This document shows, one piece after another, positions 58,774-64,000 of a DNA stretch of 64,000 nt. The position numbers and the translations under genes were made by a program. How positions within the stretch are numbered: position 1 is the stretch's first letter; each line of letters begins with the position of its first letter. Source of the DNA: JANQRA01 sp035550735 (lineage in GTDB: Bacteria; Actinomycetota; Acidimicrobiia; Spongiisociales; ZC4RG35); NCBI GenBank assembly GCA_035550735.1, contig DASZOM010000052.1:1-64000 (forward strand). The letters run 5' to 3'. The notes beneath the pieces are model-generated. The model worked only from the letters and a program-made list of their open reading frames with translations. It was not told where the DNA came from and ran no database searches.

Positions 58774-59949
58774 GTGAGCACCGACCACGACAACACCGGC
58801 GCCAGCCATGAGGGGGAGGTGGGCGTCCACTACATACCCGGGCTCGTCGCGGTGGGCATCGACACGGGCTCGGATTCCGGACAGGAGCAGCTGGCTCGTC
58901 TCAGTGAGCTTGTCCGTGGCCGCCCCGCCGACGACGGGGCCCTCCGCCAACTCCTCGACGACGACGACTCATTGCGTATCGCGCAGATCACGAGTCTGGC
59001 CGGGCTCATCAGCGTCGATGTCGACCCGGCCTTCGCCGCCGCCGGCATCTCGGCGACCGGCGTCCCCGCCTCACCGGTGCATGCCCTCGGCTATCAGTGG
59101 CACAAGTCGTATTCCGAGCTGCCGCTGGGCGACGACGTGGAGTTCGACCACGAGGCGATGGCCCCGGGGAATGAGGGCAGGATCATCGCCGTGGTCGACA
59201 GCGGCATCTCCGACCAGAAGGCGCCCGGTTGGCTCTCGGACAACGTGGAGGCCGATCCGATCGATGTCGATGCGGACTTCGACGAGGCGAGTCACGGGAC
59301 CTTCGTCGCCAGCGTCATCCGTCAGGTGGCGGCATCCCATCAGATCCACATGGCGCGGGCAGGCCGGTACCGGGCCCAGAAGCTGCGGGGTCGGGAGGAA
59401 GCCCACGATGCGGAGCCGCCACCGTCCACCGAAGCCCATGTCTCTGCCGCGATCCTGCGGCTGATCGACCGGCTTGGCGGGAAGAGGGGCGCGGCGGTGG
59501 ACGCACTCAACATCTCGCTGGGAGGCCCGTCGGACGAGATCCCGACGAGGGCCATGGTCCTTCTCTCCGCTGCCATCGACCGATGGCGTCAGGCATTCCC
59601 CCAAGCCACGGTCTTCGCCGCCGCCGGGAACTCCACCGATCGTCGTCGGGTCTACCCGGCGGCCTTTCCCGAAGTGAGGGCGGTGTCCGCCTGTGACGAC
59701 GCCGGTGAGACGGTCGTCTGGAGCGACCGGGCAGGCAACCTGCTCCTCCCCGTCTCGCCACAACAGCGGAAACGCCGAAGCTGGGTCAACGACATCGCAC
59801 CCGGGATCGAGCTGGTCGGTCTCACCGGGCGTGGCGACGAGACCAGGAAGTGGAGCGGGTCGTCGTTGGCGACGGCGGTGGCGGCCGCCGGCTACGCCTC
59901 GGGCCTTCCCCGAACCGTGCGCGACGGCGTGTCTCACTGGACTGTCTGA
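58774..59949 (+). CDS. Subtilisin-like (S8) serine protease without signal peptide
   Basis: The 391-residue protein keeps the full triad: Asp142 (IIAVVDSGIS), His174 (EASHGTFVASV) and Ser364 (WSGSSLATAVAA, where the usual GTSMA is GSSLA). The oxyanion Asn lies in FAAAGNSTD. The N-terminal 130 residues are acidic and unrecognised, and no signal peptide or membrane span is seen, so the enzyme should act inside the cell. It is read divergently from the TPR-CHAT gene with a 65-bp spacer, a layout that suggests joint control. The GTG start at 58774 follows GAGGGGGG. Confidence 0.92.
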   Translation: MSTDHDNTGASHEGEVGVHYIPGLVAVGIDTGSDSGQEQLARLSELVRGRPADDGALRQLLDDDDSLRIAQITSLAGLISVDVDPAFAAAGISATGVPASPVHALGYQWHKSYSELPLGDDVEFDHEAMAPGNEGRIIAVVDSGISDQKAPGWLSDNVEADPIDVDADFDEASHGTFVASVIRQVAASHQIHMARAGRYRAQKLRGREEAHDAEPPPSTEAHVSAAILRLIDRLGGKRGAAVDALNISLGGPSDEIPTRAMVLLSAAIDRWRQAFPQATVFAAAGNSTDRRRVYPAAFPEVRAVSACDDAGETVVWSDRAGNLLLPVSPQQRKRRSWVNDIAPGIELVGLTGRGDETRKWSGSSLATAVAAAGYASGLPRTVRDGVSHWTV

Positions 59950-59956
59950 TACGACT

Positions 59957-59976
59957 GCCCCGGCTCATGCCGGGGC
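59957..59976. terminator. Hairpin after the subtilase gene
   Basis: GCCCCGGC pairs with GCCGGGGC around a TCAT loop, directly after the subtilase stop and before the convergent small gene at 59983. It can end transcription from both sides. Confidence 0.7.
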
Positions 59977-59982
59977 GGGCGA

Positions 59983-60192
59983 TCAGTGGGCAGCCCTGAC
60001 CGGCCGGCGTCTTCCGCGACGCCCGGCCAGCCCGATGCCGGCGAGACCACGGGCGAGCGCACCGAGCAGGTCACCAAGTGGGCCGGGCTCCTGTGCGGCG
60101 GCCCGTCTCCGTGCCGACGCCTTCTCCTGCTCGTCGGCGTACCGACCGACCTTCTCACGACGGATCGCCTCCGCCCTCCCGTAATCCATCAT
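59983..60192 (-). CDS. Small basic protein, 69 residues, unknown
   Basis: The product begins MMDYGRAEAIRREKVGRYAD, has an alanine/arginine-rich helix and a Gly/Leu-rich segment (LLGALARGLAGIGLAG), and ends with a basic tail. AAAGGAG stands about 6 bases before the ATG, which is strong support for expression. No family is recognised; it might contact membrane or nucleic acid. It converges with the subtilase gene. Confidence 0.6.
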   Translation of the reverse strand: MMDYGRAEAIRREKVGRYADEQEKASARRRAAAQEPGPLGDLLGALARGLAGIGLAGRRGRRRPVRAAH

Positions 60193-60367
60193 CTCGGGCT
60201 CCTTTCCCGCGACAGGGCTTCCATGCCGGGGAGAGGGCCGCGACGGGCCTGTGATACGCCGATTGGGTGATGAGTGACAGACCGGCTGGGTACACCACCC
60301 GACATAAGCACGCAGAGTCGCGTATCGTCACCGACGGAGGCTATGAGAGGGAAGGGCGGGTGAGAGA

Positions 60368-60526
60368 GTGCCGGAATGGATTGGGACGGTTCTCTTCTTC
60401 CTGGCGGTGGGATTGACCGCTGCCAAGCTCAACGATGACTTCGGTGAGCACGGGATGTGGGGATATGCGACGTTGATCCTGATGATCACGTTGTTTGCAG
60501 CCGCGGTGGGGGCCGCATACGTCTAG
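60368..60526 (+). CDS. Short two-span membrane protein, 52 residues
   Basis: A GTG start followed by PEWIGTVLFFLAVGLTAAKL, then a short charged turn (NDDFGEHGMWG) and a second span ending in AAAVGAAYV, gives a neat hairpin membrane protein. The upstream GGGAAGGGCGGG is a possible ribosome site. No family is recognised. The 175 bp before it and the 160 bp after it contain no other gene I can support. Confidence 0.5.
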   Translation: MPEWIGTVLFFLAVGLTAAKLNDDFGEHGMWGYATLILMITLFAAAVGAAYV

Positions 60527-60688
60527 AGGATGATCAGAGTTCGGTGAGACTCCCTGTCACCGGGCCCTCGACCCGTGCGCGGGCCCGAGGCGCCCATGAG
60601 ACGCTTCATGAAGGCAGAACCTTGCTGGCCTTCGGCCCGCACATCCATGTCGCGATGTTGGCATGGGCCGTGTCGGGCCCTCGAGTAG

Positions 60689-61693
60689 TCAGCCGTTGAT
60701 CGCCGGGATGATCTTCTCCCCATAGGCGCGCAGGGTCGCCTCCTGGTCGTCGTGCATCAGGTAGATGCCGAAGTGATCGACTCCCAGGTCACGCAGCAAT
60801 GACAGCTTCTCCACGTGCCGGCCCGCGTCGCCGAGGACACAGAAGCGGTCGACGATCTCGTCGGGCACGAATTCAGTCGACGGGTTGTCGGCCCGCCCAT
60901 GATGGTCATAGTCGTAGCCCTCACGCGCCTTGATGTAGTCCGAGAGCACCTCGGGAACCTTGGAGGCGTCCTCGCCGTAGCGCTTCACCATGTCGGCGAC
61001 GTGGTTGCCCACCATGCCCCCGAACCAACGCAACTGCTCCCGCTGATGCTGGATGTCGTCGCCCACGTAGGCCGGGGCGACCACGCAGATCGACACCTGG
61101 TCGGGGTCGCGGCCCGCCTCCTCGGCTGCCTGACGCACCGCGGCCACGGTCCACTCCAACACCTGAGGGTCGGCCAGTTGGAGGATGTACCCGTCGGCGT
61201 GCTCCCCGATCGTGGCCAGGGCCCGGGGGCCGTAGCCGGCCACCCACATCGGGAGGTCCCATCCCTTCTCTATCCAGGGGATGGACAGGGGCTTGTCGTT
61301 GTAGATGATCTCCCGACCGGCGACGAGGTCTTTGATCACCCTCATCGCCTCCACCATGGTCGCCAGCGTGCGTGGCTGCTCCCCGATGTAACGGAGGGCG
61401 GAGTCGCCGCGGCCCATCCCGCAGATGGTGCGGGCGCCGTACATGTCATTGAGAGTGGCGAACAGGGAGGCGAGGACCGTCCAGTCCCGGGTGCCCGGGT
61501 TGGTCACCATCGGGCCCACCACCATCCTCTCGGTCTCGGCGAGGATGCGCGAGTAGATGACGAAGGGCTCCTGCCAGAGGACGTGTGAGTCGAAGGTCCA
61601 CCCATGGGTGAAGCCGAGGCCCTCCGCCATCCTGGCCAAATCGATGACCCGCTGGGCAGGCGGGTCGGTCTGGAGCACCACACCGAAGTCCAT
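60689..61693 (-). CDS. F420-dependent LLM oxidoreductase, TIGR03842-like
   Basis: The 334-residue protein has the F420/FMN luciferase-like barrel: MDFGVVLQTDPPAQRVIDLA, FTHGWTFDSHVLWQEPFVIY, RTICGMGRGDSALRYIG and LPMWVAGYGPRALATIGEHA. It resembles the CPS_4043/TIGR03842 group, which is often found near dihydropyrimidinase genes; a dihydropyrimidinase lies at 62930 on the same strand. The two may work together in pyrimidine or hydantoin breakdown, although an opposite-strand gene stands between them. Confidence 0.88.
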   Translation of the reverse strand: MDFGVVLQTDPPAQRVIDLARMAEGLGFTHGWTFDSHVLWQEPFVIYSRILAETERMVVGPMVTNPGTRDWTVLASLFATLNDMYGARTICGMGRGDSALRYIGEQPRTLATMVEAMRVIKDLVAGREIIYNDKPLSIPWIEKGWDLPMWVAGYGPRALATIGEHADGYILQLADPQVLEWTVAAVRQAAEEAGRDPDQVSICVVAPAYVGDDIQHQREQLRWFGGMVGNHVADMVKRYGEDASKVPEVLSDYIKAREGYDYDHHGRADNPSTEFVPDEIVDRFCVLGDAGRHVEKLSLLRDLGVDHFGIYLMHDDQEATLRAYGEKIIPAING

Positions 61694-61727
61694 CTGCCCA
61701 AATTAGCGAACCATCTCCTCGGGTAGC

Positions 61728-62933
61728 TTGCGCCGCGTGACATCCACGTTCCGTCGGCTGTGGCGCCCTCCGGGCCGATTCGCGGATCGGGATCCTGAGC
61801 GGAGAGTGACGTTCCTCGAGCTCTTGTTCGACCTCGTCTTCGTGGTCGTCATCTCCCGATTGGCACACGGTCTTGCCGAGCACCCCGGCTGGGCGGGGGT
61901 GGGCTGGTTCGTGTTCCTCTTCTACGCGGTGTGGTCGTCGTGGATCAACGGCACCTATTACCACGATCTCCACACCACCAACGACCTCAGCATCCGGGTG
62001 TTCACCTTCGCGCAGATGCTGGCCGTGGCGCTGATGGCCGTGCATGCGGCGGACGTCCCCGGAGAGGGCACCACGGGATTCGCCCTGGGCTACGCGGCGA
62101 ACACGCTGTTGCTGGTCGCACTCTGGTTTCGCACCGGGCTCCACGACCCAGACCACCGGCCGGCTTCGGTCCCCTACTCGATCGCCTATCTGGTCTCGGC
62201 GACATTGTTCGCGGCCAGCGTCGCCGTCGACCCCCCGCTCACCTACTGGATGTGGGCGCTGGGCCTCGTCTGCGAGGGCCTCGGCTACACGTGGGCGATG
62301 AGCCGCTGGACACCGCCGGAGAGCCAAGAGGGAGACGCCACGATCGCGGCCACACACTCTCTGATCGAGCGGATGGGGCTCTTCGTGATCATCGTGCTCG
62401 GCGAGGTCGTGGTGGGCTCCGTGAACGGAATGGCCGAGCTGACCCCCTTGGACTTCGACGAGCTGGTGATCGGGCTCAGCGGGATGATCGTCGCCATCGG
62501 ACTTTGGTGGCTCTACTTCGACCTGGTGTCCCACCGCCGGCCGATCTCCCGGTTCACCCAGCTCTGGCTATACCTCCACTTCCCCCTGGTGGTGGCGATC
62601 GCCGCCGGCGGCGCCGGGGTGCTCATCACCGTGGAGGAGGCGGCGTCACCCCTCGACGACCCCGTTCGCTGGCTCCTCGTCGGGTCGCTGGCGACCGCGG
62701 TCCTCTCCGTGATCGCCCTGACGACCATCCTGGAGAGCCGCTACGAGCGCGCCGAGGCCAGGATCGTCTACACGGTGGCCGATCGTCTCGCCCTCGTCAG
62801 CGTGGGGCTGATCCTCGGGGTCGGGCTCAGCGGCTGGGGAGCCAAGGCGTCCCTGACCGCGATGGTGGTCCTCCTACTCCTCCCGGTGATCGCCAGTCTC
62901 CGGGTTTGGGCCCGGGTCGGTCTCTTCGACTAG
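61728..62933 (+). CDS. Low-temperature-requirement A (LtrA)-like membrane protein
   Basis: The 401-residue protein has about eleven spans and the LtrA opening RRVTFLELLFDLVFVVVISR. Later come YHDLHTTNDLSIRVFTFAQM, HSLIERMGLFVIIVLGEVVV and WWLYFDLVSHRRP. The function of LtrA is unknown beyond a cold-growth phenotype in Listeria. The start may be TTG 61728 or GTG 61737. Its TAG stop shares bases with the stop of the convergent dihydropyrimidinase gene (CTAG). Confidence 0.92.
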   Translation: MRRVTSTFRRLWRPPGRFADRDPERRVTFLELLFDLVFVVVISRLAHGLAEHPGWAGVGWFVFLFYAVWSSWINGTYYHDLHTTNDLSIRVFTFAQMLAVALMAVHAADVPGEGTTGFALGYAANTLLLVALWFRTGLHDPDHRPASVPYSIAYLVSATLFAASVAVDPPLTYWMWALGLVCEGLGYTWAMSRWTPPESQEGDATIAATHSLIERMGLFVIIVLGEVVVGSVNGMAELTPLDFDELVIGLSGMIVAIGLWWLYFDLVSHRRPISRFTQLWLYLHFPLVVAIAAGGAGVLITVEEAASPLDDPVRWLLVGSLATAVLSVIALTTILESRYERAEARIVYTVADRLALVSVGLILGVGLSGWGAKASLTAMVVLLLLPVIASLRVWARVGLFD

Positions 62934-64000
62934 ACGGTGTACTGGCTCGTGCCCCGGGGCACGTACTCACCGTCACCGGGTGCTCCCAGGTACTGGTCAC
63001 CGCTGATGATCACCCGGCCCTTGGAGAGCACGGTGTGCACCTTGCCCTGCATCTTCCAGCCCTCGTACGCGGAGTAGTCGACATACATGTGGTGGGTCTC
63101 CACCGAGATCACCTGCTCGGCCTGAGGATCGAGGATCACGATGTCGGCATCGGATCCCACGGCGATCGTCCCCTTCTTCGGGTACATGCCGAACATCTTG
63201 GCCGGTGTGGTCGCGGTGATCTCGACGAAACGATTGAGGCTGATCCTCCCCTCGAGCACGCCCCGCCCGTAGAGAAGTCCCATCCTCGGCTCCACTCCGG
63301 GCATCCCGTTGGGAATCTTGGAGAAGTCGCCCTGTCCGAGCTGCTTTTGGGTGCCGAATCTGGGGTGGTCGCCCATGCAGAAGGGGCAGTGGTCGGTTGA
63401 GACCACCTGGAGGTCGTTGGTGCGCAGACCCTGCCACAGCCGGTCCTGATGACCCTCTGCCTCGTCGCGCAGAGGCGGTGAGCAGACGTATTTCGCTCCG
63501 TCGAACCCGTTGCCCAGGTTCTCCAACGACAAGAACAGGTATTGCGGACAGGTCTCGGCGAAGACGTTGAGGCCACGATCACGGGCCTGGATCACCTCGT
63601 CGAGGGCCTCCTTGGCCGAGAGATGGACGATGTAGAGCTGGACACCGGTGAGCTCGGCCAGCCGGATCGCCCGATGGGTCGCCTCCCCCTCGAGGATCGA
63701 CTTGCGCACGATGCCGTGGTGGATCGGGTCGGTCTCGCCCCGATCGAGGGCCTGTCCGACCAGCACGTCGATGGCGATCCCGTTCTCGGCGTGCATGCAG
63801 ATGGTGGCTCCGTCCTCTGCCGCCTTCTGCATGGCACGGAGGATCTGGCCGTCGTCGGAGTAGAAGACGCCCGGGTACGCCATGAACATCTTGAAGCTGG
63901 TCACCCCCTCCCGAACCAACAGCTCCATCTCCTTCAACGTCTGGTCGTTGATGTCCCCGGTGATCATGTGGAAGCCGTAGTCGATGGCGCAGTTCCCCCG
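62930..64000 (-). CDS. hydA: Dihydropyrimidinase (5' part cut by the window end)
   Basis: The frame is open from 64000 to its stop at 62930, giving 356 residues of the C-terminal three quarters; it begins RGNCAIDYGFHMITGDIN. Visible metal-site residues are the carbamylated Lys in FKMFMAYPG, His in ICMHAENG, His in YIVHLSAKEA and Asp in VVSTDHCPF. The N-terminal HxH is outside the window. It opens dihydropyrimidine or hydantoin rings. The C-terminal oligomerisation tail is present, ending PRGTSQYTV. Confidence 0.93.
   Translation of the reverse strand, partial: RGNCAIDYGFHMITGDINDQTLKEMELLVREGVTSFKMFMAYPGVFYSDDGQILRAMQKAAEDGATICMHAENGIAIDVLVGQALDRGETDPIHHGIVRKSILEGEATHRAIRLAELTGVQLYIVHLSAKEALDEVIQARDRGLNVFAETCPQYLFLSLENLGNGFDGAKYVCSPPLRDEAEGHQDRLWQGLRTNDLQVVSTDHCPFCMGDHPRFGTQKQLGQGDFSKIPNGMPGVEPRMGLLYGRGVLEGRISLNRFVEITATTPAKMFGMYPKKGTIAVGSDADIVILDPQAEQVISVETHHMYVDYSAYEGWKMQGKVHTVLSKGRVIISGDQYLGAPGDGEYVPRGTSQYTV

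Noticed and set aside
55048..59949. Possible type III-E CRISPR (Cas7-11 with TPR-CHAT) locus
   Set aside because: No cas gene or CRISPR array is present in the window; the partners are a sigma factor and a subtilase instead.
60193..60367. A gene or RNA in the gap before the 52-residue membrane protein
   Set aside because: No frame with a ribosome site, no hairpin of note and no recognisable RNA; I see nothing supportable there.

Overview
This is a gene-dense, very GC-rich bacterial chromosome segment with most third codon positions G or C and many GTG/TTG starts. The gene content points to an actinobacterium. Evidence includes a conservon-type kinase/Roadblock/DUF742/GTPase cluster, LLM-class oxidoreductases, a short sulfite-oxidase-like enzyme paired with a ferredoxin-reductase-like protein, a CGNR zinc-finger protein and lipoproteins with long Thr-rich linkers. 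The Thr-rich linkers and the general style suggest Acidimicrobiia or a neighbouring deep lineage; this is inference. I found no rRNA, tRNA, CRISPR array, insertion sequence or phage gene. Every gap larger than about 100 bp is covered by a feature below or holds nothing I can recognise.

Layout. 1-13 kb: assorted housekeeping and accessory genes (CGNR regulator, orphan branched-chain-type binding protein, TfoX-like protein, molybdopterin oxidoreductase trio, membrane sulfatase, MarR/MFS pair, berberine-bridge-like flavoenzyme, Ser/Thr kinase). 13-20 kb: NUDIX hydrolase, a long imperfect inverted repeat, xseA-xseB, a secreted Vgb-like propeller, a sensor kinase coupled to a cupredoxin lipoprotein, zwf, and a second cupredoxin. 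20-26 kb: a conservon cluster (cvnA-B-C-D) beside a stand-alone CvnA-like ATPase and a PAS kinase whose phospho-acceptor His is Asp. 27-41 kb: a minus-strand operon of eleven genes with mostly overlapping ends. It encodes a sugar/nucleoside-type ABC importer, two amidohydrolases, E1 alpha/beta subunits, an M24 protein, a bicupin, a beta-hydroxyacid dehydrogenase and an LhgO-like oxidase. A divergent pair, an SDR-fold protein and an XRE-cupin regulator, lies at its head.

43-53 kb: holin-like and acyltransferase genes, then a complete trpEGDCFBA operon with a pirin gene at its end. The trp operon is preceded by a readable attenuator: a 16-residue leader peptide with three consecutive Trp codons, competing stems and a terminator. 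A promoter is placed so that the leader should be nearly leaderless. 53-60 kb: an LLM oxidoreductase, then a compact unit of ECF-like sigma factor, small unknown protein and TPR-CHAT (caspase-like) protein, divergent from a subtilisin-like protease without a signal peptide. 60-64 kb: small genes, an F420-type LLM oxidoreductase, an LtrA-like membrane protein and a dihydropyrimidinase cut by the window end.

Three things stand out. One is a single reading frame that fuses a complete ABC permease to a complete amidohydrolase (27195-29660), inside an operon whose other permease and amidohydrolase are separate overlapping genes. The second is the CHAT/sigma/subtilase module, which looks like a protease-cascade signalling or conflict system. 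The third is a pair of near-identical 20-bp sites upstream of two genes of the catabolic operon, one of them inside the shared divergent promoter region; they are good candidates for the operator of the XRE-cupin regulator.
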